Shown here: piece after piece, positions 27,801 to 42,800 of the stretch | Numbering within the stretch: the stretch's first letter is position 1 | Layout: every line of letters begins with the position of its first letter | Assembly (NCBI RefSeq): GCF_009870125.1 | Contig: NC_046681.1 | Span: 4,588,001-4,652,000, forward strand | Length of the DNA stretch: 64,000 bases | Source of the DNA: Drosophila pseudoobscura | Taxonomy: Eukaryota > Arthropoda > Insecta > Diptera > Drosophilidae | Reading direction: 5' to 3' | Made by a program: the position numbers and the translations under genes | Notes under the pieces: generated by a model | The model's input: the letters and a program-made list of their open reading frames with translations, nothing else | Told to the model about the DNA's origin: nothing | Databases searched by the model: none

Positions 27801-30800
27801 CGAAAAATGTTTAATGCGTGAGTGGATGTGTCGGGATGGACTCAAATGGAAGGGATCGGCTGGAGGGGCTGTAATGGGCCAATTGAGAATAAATTCGGTA
27901 TATTGAATGCGGGACTGTTGCTTCCAAAGCAAGAACTGGGAGGAGATTTTGAGAAATCTTTATAAATGGATACGCCATACGAATGATGATCAAACCCGAG
28001 AACCGATGTACCATATTGGGTGATGGATTTCTTGCGTTTATAAAGATAGGTATGATCATCAAAATGCAAGGGAGATTGGTTAAGTTATCTGTATACACTC
28101 TTAGGTCCATTGAACCTTAGCCCAAAGTCACTTTCGATGGGTCCAATAGCCACTTGTCAAAGTCTAGTCACAAAATGAAGGCAGTGTAAGTCTTATTTTT
28201 TTGAAACCAAACGTAACTAACCATTTTTCTGCCCTCCCACTGGAACCACACTCTGGTTGGGGCCCATTTCTCCCGCCCTCTTTCTGGCCATGTTTTTCCA
28301 TATTTTTGGTTTATTTTTAAACCATTTTTTATCATCAGCTGTCAATAGTTCGGGCAGCTGACCCGCCAAAAGGAGCAGCCAGAAAGCAGCGATGGTGAGA
28401 GAGGGAAATCATTACATAAAATGTTTTATGTTTCGATATTGGAACTTTGACCAGGCAACAGCCAGAAAGAGGAGTCTACTCTGTGTGTTGCTGGTGCTGT
28501 TGTGTAACACGCTCCCTGGGCTTGGAAGTAGTCCAAACTTGCACGTATAAATACATTTTTGATGCTGACTTTTTGCTGCTTTTTGTTTGTTCCTTTTTTT
28601 ATTTGCTTGCCATAAAAACTAAAAAATCGCCAAATAGAAATAAACGCATTTTTATATGTATCTGTATTTATGAACCTCATAAATATGTCAAATAAATTAC
28701 GAAACAGTCAAAATATTGTGCTCTGTTTGCCCAGCTCTAGTGTGTGCGAGCTCGTATATGACTATGGGCCAATATTTTCTTTCATTTTTTGAATAGAGCA
28801 GGGGGTCTCGGATTTCGATTTTTTGAACACTTTTATGAGGTTGGGAGGGAGTGTTTTCTATGGAAAAATTTTTTGTTTAATTTCTATTTAGAGAATGGGG
28901 AATTTTAAAATAAAATCATTCATTGTTAATTCGGCTTTAATAGATAAATAATTGGCATTTCTAATTTGGGTTTGTTCCAGATTATTAATTGAAACTGTGT
29001 CATAAATTATTGAAATTTATAATCTTCAGACAAATAATGTTCATGTTTATGCAAAAATAATAATAATCCGCTATGCTATTAAAAAAAACACTACATTTTA
29101 ACCACCTCCCCTCTTTCGGAGCATCCTAAGAGAGTCGCACATTTAAAGCGAATTTGATAATATGATATTCAGAACCAAAATCAAAATCAAAAACTCCCAA
29201 AACGCAGAACCGCCAACTTGAAAATTGTCCGCTAATTTGGGCTTTTCTTTTATTTTTGGTTTTGGCTTTTGTTTTAATGTTATGGTTGTATGTATTTTGT
29301 TTTTGGAGTGTCATAAAACTGTGCCGCAAACTTTTCGGTCTCTGCGCCGCAATGCAAAAACAAACACAGATGCAAAAGCTGAGCCCGCAGACGATTTCAT
29401 TATGGAATAAAGTTGGAAAAAACACTCACATAATGAGTATCCAGAGAGGGCGGGTGAAGCCAAGGGCGAGGGCCAGGGCGAGGGCGAGGACGAGGGCAAG
29501 GCTTAGAGATGAGGGTAGCCGAAAATAGGCGACCCAGCCACCTACACTCCCATGCAGGGAAAACAAAACAGAGTTTCGCAGTTTGCTGCATGCCCAAAAA
29601 TGTTTGTCACTGCACTGCGAAGCACTAACACAGATACTCACACATGCAATTCACTCACACACACACAAAGGAAAATGGCACTTTGTGGTGCTTTTCAAAA
29701 TGGGGGATGTGTGTTTTTGGGTGGGCGCAGGCGAACCGCTCTGTGCTGGGGCTATTAAATAAACATGCAAATTATTGCGCAATTTTTGATTACGATTTTT
29801 CAACAAGGGGAGGCATCACCCCGACCCGCACGCCTGCACGCCTGCACCCCTGCACCACCAACCCCCAATAACAGCAGCACTCTCTCTCCTGCATATTTGT
29901 ATATGTAAATCGGCATCAGTCGTTGCCACCAACCCACAGAACCATTGTATCGGGACCGTGTCCTCCCCTGCAATCTTTGCATGCATTCAACGCCTATTTT
30001 GCATACAAATTTTATTATTATTGTATTGAATTCGAGCCCTGACAGTACCCGCTCTTTTCCAGCCCTCCAAAATGCCATTTTTTGTTGTGTTTGGTCTGGT
30101 TTTTTCGAACCAAAATACGTTTTTTGTTGTATTTTGCTTGGTTTTCGCTATTCAGGTTTGCCTATATTTTTTTTTTTGGAATTATGTTAAATGAAAATCT
30201 GTGCAATTTTTCTCATGACACTTGTTCGTTGTCATGTTTTTCCTTTATGCATTTGGGGCAATCATAGGAGGGAGTGTTTCGGTACTGGAAAATACCCGTA
30301 CAACAGGATTGAATGTGTGAACGGAAAGGATATGTTGGGAGATATTGGATCATCTATGTCAAAGATACTTCCTGAAATTGTAAATGTTTTAATATTACAA
30401 ATTGGTTGTTTTAAATGCGGATAGGGATTTGAACCAATCCCACATGAATACTGGCATGTTGAAAAATTTCGTTTGTAGGGACTATAAAAATGCGATAATA
30501 TCAGCTCTTCTATTTATTGATAATTAAGTCAGTTATATCTTTTAGTTCGAAGTCCACTTAAGGCTCCTGAGCTAAGCTTAGCTTAAAATTATTTAGTAAT
30601 ACCTATGTGTATGAATTTATTAAAAGTAATATTCCTCCTTATGACGTATATTTTCCCCATGTGGCTGGATGCTTCATTATTTTCCCATTTATCAAACCAC
30701 AAACAACGAAAACCAGGCCAACAACTTATCATAATGCGAGTGTAAAGAAAAACTGAAAGAGAAACAGCAGAATAAAAGATCTTTAATGACAAATCAGAAA

Positions 30801-33800
30801 GAAATCTATATCTACGATATGATGTGTTGAAAAATATGATAAAAGGAAATTCAGGGAAAGCCTGTCAAACAAAGAGAGAGCAAAAGAAAAATTCAAAGAC
30901 TATTTGGTCATGCATTTGACATGTCATCTCCAGGACCAGAGCAAGAGGGCGGCCACGGAGCGGATGGATGGATGGGTGGTTGGGTGGTTGGGTGGTCGGG
31001 TGTTTGGAGCGAGCGACTACAAAAGCAGGCCAGGGTATAGACGTAAGGACTCTGTGCATGGCATTCATTTGGGTTTTGCATGAGTGTCTGTGTGTCGCCC
31101 TCCGAGTGTGCCTGTATTTGTAGGCGACCGCCAAAGCGTCGCCAGAAGCACCATCGCAGATGGCAACAACAAGACCCAAAGTTCGACCCCCCACCCCCAG
31201 GAGCACTTCATCGGTCGCAAAGAACTTTCGGGAAAAACTCATTTCCATTGATATGCAATGAGCGAGCGAGGAGCCAGGCGCTGGACGATGGGAGCTACGG
31301 ATGAGGCAATGGCTTCGGAAGGCCTTAACGCTCTTCTGTCATTGGGAACTTTTTTGTAAAACTTTGAGAGGTCTTTGTCTATTGCATGTGAAAGGGTATG
31401 CCGGAAACTGAGAGGATCGCCGAAATAATTCAAAATATAATGGAATATGTTTATATTAAAACATTCTATTCGTTCATTACGATCTGCAGCCATTTCAGTT
31501 CATAGCTATGTCTGGTACAAGATCTCCATTTGTGCATGATACTCCTATCGCTCTTGACACGTGTACGAGTATATTTTTTGTAGTCTGACTTGGTGTGACA
31601 TTTTCGTATACCCATTCACTCCCTGGTGACCCAACACAATTGGTTCTCAGTTAAAAATGCTTCTGTTTGTTCTCCCATTTTATTCCGCCTGTTGTGGGGA
31701 GTGCAGTAGAGTGGAGCGGTCTGGATGACAAGTGGACAGGGCTTGGAGTGTGCAACGTGGCAAATATAGACATAAACGGTCTGTCTCTGACTGTGCTCCC
31801 ATGTGTGTGTGCGAGAGTGTGTCCACCACCTGACAGACAACAGTTGCTGAAAGCCCGCATGCAAAATGCATAGATACAAATATACTTTTTGCCTTTCCCC
31901 GCTCGGTTTCCGTTACCAGAAATCTTGCATGGCCAGCTGCAATTGCAGGTGATGGATCGATTTGTTTGGCCCCCATCCCCCATTCCCCATCCCGACCCAC
32001 ACCCCTCGACTTTTGCATAAATTAAAACTCGTATTTCTTGTAAATATTTGCTGCGGAAAACGATTTCTTCTATATGCACTTTTAGAATTCGTATTGCAAG
32101 TGGGATCCCATGAATGCTTCAACAACAGCTAACCACTTTTTCAAATGTTTGCAGAGATTGGACATGGGCATGACATTTTTCGGAGACTGGCTATTGGAGC
32201 TTCAAATGTGTGTCTACTTAGTGAAAAAGGAATGTCAGGCCGTAATAAAATCATCTTCAGAAATAATTTCATTTCAATGATACAAAATCAATTTGTTTGA
32301 GTGTACTTTTTACATGGCGTAGTATGTGCGTGGTAGTTCTAAAAACGCTCCTTAAAATATTCACTAAACACCCATAGGAACTACTCAACCATGCCTCGAA
32401 TGAAAGTATTCTACATCTCTCTTAAAAAAAAGATAAAGGGAAAGAACGAAAATACCCAAGGTAAAGGTCAATACTGATGACATCTTTTTCGGTTATGCAT
32501 CTAAGGTCTGTTCCTTTTTCCTTTGCGATTATAAAAATAAAAATAATAACTACTTCTTATTGACTGCATTAAATTTATTACTTCTTCAACCTTTTTATTG
32601 CCATGAAAATATTTTTAGTTGGCTACCAAAACTTGCGCGCTTGTCTCTTAAAAAGTTTTCCCTCCTCTGATTAAATTTTAAATTTTGTGTCAGAGTTCGT
32701 TACTGAATTGTGGAAAATGGAAATCGTAAACTGTGACTGGACTGCCACAAAGTTATTAACAAAAGAGCGCGTATAAAAGCCATGATTGGCTGTCTATCGG
32801 TGGTGGCCCGCTCTTCTGGTGGCTCTTCTGGTTCCCGTCAATGATTCTTTCTCCATTTCTGAACCATTTCTGTGGCCATCCGAGAGTTTTTACAATGACG
32901 GTAACTATATGCGATGTATGCTATATATACATATATTCATATAGGTATATGCTCTGTTACTTGCCCAGACATTGGGACGTCAAACAAACCAATTTTCGGT
33001 GTTTTTCCAATAACGTGTCCCAGGCACTCCCTTCTGGACCTTCTGTCCGTAGCGTCGCATCGTATTCTGTTGTGCTTTTAACTGTGAACTGAAAATTGTT
33101 GGCTTCCATTTTTTGTTCTGCTACCCCTAGCCCTAAAGGATGACAGGATGAAGTGGGGATTGGAATGGGGATGCGGATGCGGATGGGGATGGGGATGGGG
33201 GTGGGGCTGGTCTTTTGGTAACAGCTGCGCTGTTAAAAATCGAAACGAAGTCTGACTCTTTGGCCAGACTGAGCGTTCTTAATTAAGGCATTCTGATAGA
33301 GAACTCCGCTCCATGGCCGACAATGAACAATAAAGGACTGCAACTTTTTCCTGTCGGCTGTCCACCTTTTTGTCCCCGTCGATATTGTTACTGCTCCTTT
33401 TTTAATGGACAGTTTACCCATTTGCGTATTGCCTAACCAAAAAACCAAAAAGCTGAAAAAGGAAAACTGGAACAGAGGTAAATATCAGGTTGCCAGAGTC
33501 CCAAAATATCAATTTATCTTTAGTCCGGCAGCGGAACAGAGCCCAGGAGATTGGTGCATGCCTAGCATGCGAAGTGGGAGTGGACCTCAGTGCTCAGAAC
33601 TGTAGAACTCCTGTGGCACGTAATGCTGCAATTTTTCAAAAAAACGAAACGAAGAAGCAGGAAACGAAACCAGAAACCTGCTGCTGCTGCTGCTGCTGCT
33701 GCTGGAGAGGAGCGTCTTGTTTATGCAATGACGACGCATAAGTAGCAAGTTGATTTCGGTTAGCTTTCGGTTCGGTATGGAAAACTGTCTGAAACAAAAT

Positions 33801-36800
33801 AAATTACAAAACAATGTTGCCGAGTGGTGGGGGGAGAAGTCTACGCCTCTCCTAATGCCAAGTTCTGGCTGCAATTTGAGATGCTGTCTGCCATTTTATA
33901 GCACCTTGCTATCATTGTTTTTGCTTCTGCTTCTGCTGCTACTTGACATGCTGGCATCTTTCGGTTCTGTGGGCACTATAATCTAGGGAAATGTATGTTG
34001 AGGGCAGGAACAGACAGACAGATAGATAGATACGATACTCGTACCTTCGAATACCTTTTTTGTTCAGGCATGTTGTATATTTTCCTAACGCCACTCAAAT
34101 AGAGCATCTTTTGGGATTATTGATTGCTCGTTGGGTGAAGTTGATTGTTTGACATTAACATTATAAAGTTTACAGATGAGTTGGGGATATTCAGATGTTA
34201 CAGAGTGAATAATCAGATGAAGATATAGAATATATGTGAAGCTAGCATCGATAGCAAGAACAATCTCATTCACTTTCCACTACAGTTCTATCTTTTGTAT
34301 ATGTCAGACAATTTTAATCTCATAATAACCTACATATTGATTTCCATCTCACTTTGCATTCCATTAACATTTCATATCAAAATTCAGCACAAAACTTTGC
34401 ATGTCTCTGTCATAGCTGAATCCTTTTTCCAAGCTAAGGACCAAGAGCCGGCAGAAACCACAAGCTTGGCATGGCCTTGCCTTGTTTTCCCATTTTAATT
34501 GATTGTAGCGACTTGATTTATAACATTCCCATTTTATTTGGACTGGGCTGTCGTTGATATATGTAAATATGGTTGATTTATTGGCGGGCAAGGCTATTTT
34601 CTAATTGTGTAAATGCTTTGGTTTTTGTTTGACTTGGATCATCGATTGGCCATATATCATCTGACCCCGGGGTTTGGGCTGAAGTTGAGTTGACCATTTA
34701 CGCATTGATCAAAAAGCAAATCGTAAATTTCAAAGAAAGAAATCCACAAATGAGCTGTCAAATGCAAAATTTTGTACAGCTTTGCCGTGAGTACCTTTCT
34801 CTGAGAAGAAGGAAATGTGGCTTGGACATTATTACGCATACGACGCATTTGTCGGCCCCACACAGCGCATCCCACAGGACAACCACAACGAGAATTGGCC
34901 TACAGGCCTACAGCTTTTTCCTGTACTACGAGTAGTTCACTTTCATTTCGAAGACCTTTTGACACCAGTTCCACCCATTGTCCTTGTTCTACACTCTTGG
35001 CATTTTGGGCTCTGGTTTGGTTGGGTTCTGGGTCTGCTTTTGTATTAATTGCTGTGACATATTTAAGTTGAGATTTTATTGTTCTCTGTCCCTCGGAAGG
35101 AGATTTCTTTCTTTGTCTTGTGCCATGGGTTATGTGTGCCTGTGTGTCGGTGCGTCGGTGTGTCGGTGTGTCGGTGTGTTGTGCCTCGTCCAAATTGATT
35201 GAATTTACTACTTAAGTCAAGCTACAGAGGGACCGACCCCAAAGCAAAGCAAAGGCAGCTGTCTAAGGCAGCCCTGCACTGGCCATAAAGACTGTCGAGA
35301 GGGGAGCTGCTGCACAGTGGTTCATTGCAATTGCCACATGTGGCTAAGGATGGTGAAAGGGTATTATCTTGACTAATTTGTTCAGATAGGAGTCCATAAG
35401 TCGTTAGGAATATTACGATATGAAGCATGGGTTTATTGCTGTATATTGTCCCACTGTACTATCAAAGGGGGAATGGGATGGAAGCTTTAGAGACCAGGCA
35501 GAACATTTCATTTGAAATCCGCAAGGCAAAAGCCAGCTAGGATTTGTAATGAAGATATACAGACACGCACAGACCAACAAGACATACACACACCAAAGCC
35601 ACACCGCATCACACCATAGACACAGATACTCCTCTAACCCTCACACTCCCACATATACACATGTCTGACTCAAATCACTTAGTTTCGCATTACAAAGCTA
35701 TCCTGACGAAGGAGGCAGACTCCTTTCGGCTTCTGCTTGTGTGATTCTGCGCCTGATACTCATCGAACATATAAATTAATGAATTCGATGCTTATCAATA
35801 GTCAGCCAACAACAAGAAGTGTGTCCTTCTGTCTATTAGTTTGTTAGCTTTGTTTTTTTCTGCCTCTGTTTCTGTTCCTGGTCCTGGTCCTGATCCTGGT
35901 CCTGTTCCCGCTCTGTGTTATTTGTCTTGTTTCTTTAGCTTGGGCCGTGATTATGTTCAAGTGACTGAGATTTGCACTGTCCTTCGGACCCATCCGTCCA
36001 TCTATCCGTCCGCCCGTACAGTTGTCTAACTTAAAGTCAACAAGAACAAGAAGGCTTCGGCGATTCGGTTTCTTTGCTCACATTTGTCTTGTTCGCATTT
36101 ATTATGGAACATTCATTTGATAAAAGACTTTGGCTTTGCCCTTTCAATCATCCCATTGTTCTCTGCAGGCTTATGCCCTTGGGTCTGTCCGTCCTCCCAC
36201 CATTCTTTTGGTTCGTGGGGGATTTGTAATTCGGTTTTGATAAGCAAGAAAAGCTTTAACTGTATCGTCTGGCGGGTATCTGTTATCCACGAGTGGCTCC
36301 GCGTCAGACGAGTCTTTATTTTGGCATTAGGCATATTTTGGTGGAAATCTGATTACGATGAGCAGAGCGGGAAATCGCGCCGAATCGGAGATAGTGTGGC
36401 TGGGCATTGAACAAAATTGAAGTGGAAAAGTAACATTTATAATGAAGCATACCCCAGCTACACAGAACATCCCTGTCTCCTTCAATTTGGTCAGATTAAG
36501 CATCGATATTTCGTATAAACTAATTACTAGGAATAACCAGAAGTTGTAGGGGAGAGGGAGAGAGACAAACCAACTTGAGTTTTGAATTTCAATGAATGTC
36601 TCACATGCCAGTTCGGCCAGCAAACATTCTAGGGCTCGTAATTCATCCAATGTTTGCGTTGACCACCTAATGCACTCCTCCTGCGAATACCTTCTCTGGT
36701 ACCAGTCTCTGGTTCCAACCAGAAGGGTGATAAACGATAGGCTAACCACACACTGAAGGACCACACCATGTCCCCATTCATAGTAATTTTAAAATGCAGT

Positions 36801-39800
36801 TATGCATGATTTTGACGCAATCGCCTGCAAAATCGAGCCAGAGGAGGAGGTGGTGGAGAAGAGGTAGCAATGACAGGAAAGGAACGGTCGGACAGTGTGG
36901 TAAGGAAGGATGGGCACTGAAACTGCAGCTGGACAAGGCATATCCTGAAGCCTGGCAGCTGAATAGAGAGGCAATAAGCTTGGGCTGCTTTGAGCTGGGA
37001 ACTGGGAACTGGGAGCTGGGAGGTGGAACTGTTCTGGTAGGCAAATTCAAAGAAATCCAAATCGGATTCTCATCAAAATGCAATAAGTGGCCCCGTAGAT
37101 TTGCGTTTTCTGTGCCCAGTGGCATATCTCGACAAAAACAGGAGGTGAGACCGGGCAGAAGAGAACTTCATTTGAATTTATGGCATGACAATCTTAAAGC
37201 GGAGAAAAAGAGATGATTCGAATATGGCGACGCACTCACATTATTAGTTCATTGAGTCAAGAACTTTGTCGCTGATTGATTCTCTTCCCCCCAAAAACAA
37301 ACCGAACATCCGAAACATCCGAATGCGAGAAAACTTTCTGCGAACTGCCATAATTTCTTAATCTACATCAACTGTTGACAGTTTTATTAAAAAAATTTTC
37401 ACATCTGACATGCCAAATGTGAGCAAATGAACAGGAAACGGAAGCCATGCGACAAAAGCAACTCAGAAGAAGAAAGAAACAAGAAGAAGAAGCTGTAAAA
37501 GGCGAAAGAATGAAACGAAACCCGAAAACAACTCAAAAGATGTGTAAATTTGTTCGGGGCAAGTGCCAAATGTCACTCGGATTTGTGTACGAGGATTTCT
37601 GGTGGCCAGCAGCGAACAGAACATATCGAAAAGTAGCCAAGGATTCCTGGGAGAAGAGAATCCAGCAGCCGTTGCTTCTGTTCGCGTATCGATGTGGCCC
37701 GTGGATGTAGAAATGAGAAAAGTTTTTGCCTCCTGGCCTGTTGTGGGGGAGGACCACCACGGACCGGCACAGACCGATGGCATTTATTTTATATTTGTAG
37801 CAACTTTTTCGGGGTGAAATTTAGTTTAGTAATCAAAGCAAGAATTTGTCGACGGTGCCGCTGGATGCGGTGGGGCGGCTCCCCCAAATCTCCAGAAATT
37901 TGTTTGTTTTCGTGCGGAGGCATAAAGGACATCATAAGGGAAAGCAGCGAAGAAAAAAAGCAACCGAAACTAATGTAATGGAAATTCGAAATTATTGAAA
38001 ATAAATGAAAACAAATAAATATTCCGTGAGCATTTTATGGTCCAGGGGATGATGTTCGCTTCTTGGGAGGCGATGGAGCAAGGCGTCGACTGTCTCTCCT
38101 TTGGGCCTGCTGCTTATTTATCCACTCCAGGGGATAAACGTCTAATATGCAGAGGGTACATTGGCTGGCTAATCAAATTTGTAAGACTGAGGCTTTTCTT
38201 TCTAGCACGCAATATTTTGAATTTGAGAATTCAATTTATTGTTTGCAAAAAATTTAAGATATCTGGATTCCAAGTTCTTTTACACAAATACATAAATACT
38301 GAAACATATATTAAAGGTTGAATGGATCGGCTATATCTTCTTTCCATGTTAAACTTCACTTCTATAGCTTCTTGTTACCAAAGTACTTCCATTGTCCTGG
38401 ATGTCCATGGAAAGTGTATTTTAATTATGGTTTTGGATCCGCGATCCCCGCTAATTTCTCCTTCCATGTCTCGCTTAATGGCGTGTAAGTGTACAAATTG
38501 CCTAGATTAGTGCCTAAATTAAAAGTGAAATTGAAATAAATTAAATATTTGCCCAGCCATACAAACACACACACAAACCAATGTACAAGCCCCCAAAATC
38601 GAGAGCATTCTGTGAGCCACTTAGATACATTTTTCGTTTGTTTTTTAGAGGCGTTGGGGAATTTATGAGCATTTCGGGGGCTCTTCGTTTTCTCTATTCT
38701 ATTTGTTTTCGGCCTAGGCAGCAGGAGGAGACAATATTAAGGACGTGGATGTGGGGTGGGAGAAGTGTTTATTATTTGCTGGGAAAATCAATTAGCGCAA
38801 ATTTGAAAGCATTTTATGGCAGCTCTCCTTCGGTTTTTGCTTTTTGCCTGATTTGAATAGAGAAACAAATGCATAATTTGTAGAATTACTTACTTATTAA
38901 ATGTAGAGCGTTGCCGAGTCTTTGTTTGGATTACTGAGTATTTTTACAAGTACATTCAGTGGAATACATTTATGTTGGGGATTACCCGTATTTTTTCTTA
39001 GATATTTAATTTGTTTTTTAAGGCCTACAACCAGGACGAGAATATGCAGCACAAATATTGCAGCAGACAAAGACATGCCCCCAAATACCCCCAACTCTTC
39101 TTGAGGACACTGATTTTCCATTCATTGCCACCAGGTCTTGAATTTTTTGTGCGCCTCCCACGAGAAAAGCGAACTAATCAGATCGAGAATGGTCTTCTGC
39201 AAATGCTAATAAGTTCTCATGGCATTTTCCACCCATTTGTGATGTAATCGAGAAACTTTAAGTTTAATGCAAGATTTAACATCCTTTTCCTGCCGCCGAT
39301 GATGGTTGCCGCAGGGATAAATGTTTATGTTATGACATGTTTTAAATTTTCAGGTGCATTAGTGCAAAGTGCTTTTCCCCCGCCGAAAAAGATGTGAGAG
39401 AATGGCGGTGAAAAATGTCTGCGAATTGTGTGCTGAGCGAGACGAAGAGCTAAAATGCTCTTAACACTTTCCATCTTTTTTCACATCTCCTTCTTTCATT
39501 TTTATTCCTTTTTTTGCCTTTATGCGGTGGCTGCCTGCATGTGTGTGACTGTATAGCGTTTACCACCTGGCACCCGACATTACAAATTTGAGAGAACTCT
39601 GAAATTTCGAAGTTAGTTCGGAAAGGGTTTCTAGGTGAATGACTACGATACAAAAAATTCAGATAATTAAATTCTAAATTAATTGTCAGTCTCTTAGAGT
39701 GCACTTTGTTCAATCTGAAATATCTTGAACTCAATGAACTTATACGATTCTCAATTTAAATATATGTATAAATCGTTTATTTCAATATTTTTCAGTTAAC

Positions 39801-42800
39801 AATTTGAAAACGAAAACGCTTGAATACCGCTTCTTCTACTCAAATTGCCAGCGACACTTTTGTCGCCAATTCCGTGGATCCTGGAGCTCCAGGTCTGTGT
39901 CTGTGTGTGCCAGTGTGTAGTGGTTAAAATTTAGCACAACATTCCTCCAGATGCACCTGCTATAGTTTCAGCCAAGCCCAACCCTCTCCTCCCACTCCCA
40001 CTCCCTCTCCACCTGCTACGCATTAAGGCCCCTTTGCCATGGCGCAAAATGCAATTTATACATTTCCGTTAAGCAAGCGAAATTCCTACAATATTTTTTC
40101 GTCTTCTCTCCTCTTTGCCTCTCTGCTGTGCTCTGTCTCGACATGTTTTTGCTTTTAGCGGAACGCTATACGGAAACAATAACAATGTGGCCATGCTGTG
40201 CCCCCATACACCACACACCTACGCCCTCCATCACTCACCCTCTCCGGCCACGAACCTCTTTTAGTTTGACATAAATAAGACCCCTCCACTTTGAACTAAT
40301 TAAAATGTTTTCTAAGGGCATCCGGAAGTTTCATAAAGCAACGAAGTACTGGGCACAATGGCAAATCGGATTGGGTAATTTATGGGCATAGGCCGCACCG
40401 CGCCGCGACGCGCCTTTTGGCAAACGCTTTTCCACTTCTTTTTTGCATCTGTGCTCTGAGTAATCAAGGAAAAATATTTAATTTTCCAAATCAATAAACA
40501 CGCTGATTGCATTGCCCGACAATTGGCATCGACATCGGCATCGTCATCGCCATCGGTGGAATGGGAGGCAATAAATCTGGGCATGTGTAAGAGATGCTTT
40601 GGTATTTATTTGTTAAAATCGTGGAAGGGGGCCTCGAGTACTTCCTGGTTATTCGTGGTCAACGGAAGAAGAAGACAAACTGTCAGCTTGCATGACCAGA
40701 AGAGGACGCTAAAGTCAAGGGAGTGGCACACAAAAATAATTGAATTCCCCAAATGCCAAAGTGGAATTTTAATTTGAACTCGACACTTCCTACGTAGGTC
40801 GCCCTGAAGCCCCCAAACTCCCTGAATTGTTGCCACTGATTGCTGATCAGTATGCAAAATGTGTGCGTGCTAAAATCAGCGCAAAAAAAGAGCCTCGAAT
40901 GGGGGTGGTAGAAGTGGAAGGTCGGGGACAGAGCCAGAGCCAGAGCCAGACATTGTCACACGTACTTCCATCGCTCCCCTCGAATTGATGTCTTAGAAAA
41001 TTAGCAAACGCCTTTTTGCAAAGTGCCGTCTCTCCTTTCGTGACTTGGCATTGTCGACACCTTTTTTTGCTCTTTCCGCTCTTCAATTTCCGACATCCCC
41101 GCGCCTGTGAGAATGCAATGCATTATTTTATTGCAATCCCCGAATGAATGGGATACCATTTGTTTCACTGGCAAATCTCATTTAATTTTTGGAAATCAAA
41201 AACAGATCAGAATCAATTTGATTCGGTTGTGCACCTGACAGTATGCTCTATTCTGCTTAAATTTTCATTTGGTATAATTGCGAAAGGGCTACAAGAAGGA
41301 ATGCTTTGAAGATGGTAAATAATGCTTACTTATGCTCCATTTATTGAAAATAATGGAAATCTTTTTTGTTAAGTGTCTATTCGGATTTCTTATACATGAT
41401 CCACGAAATAACCATTAAAACCAAGGCACCAGCTACTAGTATCATAGGGTGTTCGCTAGTCGAGACGGTCAACAGCAGTGCATTCATTTTTATTTAATCC
41501 TTTTTGGTATTTATTTTTAGTATTTTTCAAATTTTTTGTGACACTGGCCGAGAACAAACTTTTCACTACATAAAATATACTTTTCGCCAGGATGTTGGGT
41601 CCACAGGATTTTTATCGCCCAACACAAAAGCGACCGCCATTTTGGTTTAAAGTAATGTTAACTCCGTCTCTGTCCCTATCTCTTTCTCTCTCTATCCGTC
41701 TGTCTCTCTCTCTCTCTCCCTCTCTCGCTATCTTTTTGACTATAGCATCTGTATCTGTCTCAGTATAGTGGCATTTATAAACGCATACATATGCATGAGA
41801 TCATAAAGATTGTGACTGTGTCCGTGGGTGTATGTGCATTTTGTGAGTGCAATGCATTTGTCATATATGTAAAAAAAACTCAAAGAAAATCCCCCTCCCG
41901 AACACACACACATCGGACTGCATAATGGCAAACATGTGTGCTTCTCCCTCGCACTTCTTACTGTCTCTCTCTTTCTCTCGGGAAGTCTCGTCAGCGGTAT
42001 AATGAATGCATCCGGCATGCATTGAAAACTTGACTCATATTTCATAGCCCAAAAAACGAGGAATGCAGAGAGAGTTTCGTTGACCGTACCTTTAAATACC
42101 CTTGCAGATCCATCGATCCAATGATAATTATTGATGTTTGAATAGATATTTTCTTAAATATTTTCAGCACTTATATAAGAAATTTGGAACCCGTTTGATA
42201 AAGAACTCCGATACTGGCAGATTCTCTGAATCCCCCTCTATTTCTCAGTCAAAAAGATCATACATTTTATATATTGATTTTGCCTAATACTATATAATAT
42301 AATGTGATCAGAAATGATTTCTTTTCTGCTCTGCCGGAACCAGGTTAAAGTCACGAATATCCTCTGAAAGAGTATATAGAGAAGCATACAATTTACAATA
42401 CAATTATACGGGTACATTGACCATCTTGTTGCTGTTTCATTGTAGTTTCTGCTGGCGTGTTGTTGTCAACTGTTTTTTATGTTATTGCTGTTGTTGGTCT
42501 GTCTGGCAGTTTATATGAGATTTTAAGCCAGTTTTTCACATCTTTTTGATGATATTTCATAAGCCTTTATCCTCTCACCACCGCTCCTCTCACAAATACT
42601 ACCTCCACACATTCACATACACAGACGTATATCAAATTGTATTTTAAGGTAATTTTTCTTCACTTGTACGGGCATACTCGTACATATGCTGCAAATGAAA
42701 TGCAAATTTTGCACAATTTTTTCTGTTTTTATTTTTTAATAAAACGTTTTAAGTGCAGCTCAGCGTGGTGTGACGTGCCTAGGCCACTTAATAGTTGATA

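Larger units (their letters stand above)
23844..41320. other. Beat first intron, 3' part: no confirmed gene
   Basis: About 17.5 kb of intron. It is mostly non-coding with many simple repeats: CACCAT near 27595-27615, GGGCGAGG near 29460-29500, GGATGG near 30960-30990 and 33160-33206, CTG nine times at 33678-33704, GTCGGT near 35143-35180 and GGTCCT near 35873-35910. Long open frames here are repeat artefacts or antisense shadows. A degraded coding-like stretch near 24.4 kb and one near 36.6 kb are described separately. Non-repetitive blocks are probably enhancers, which cannot be defined from one sequence. Confidence 0.6.
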
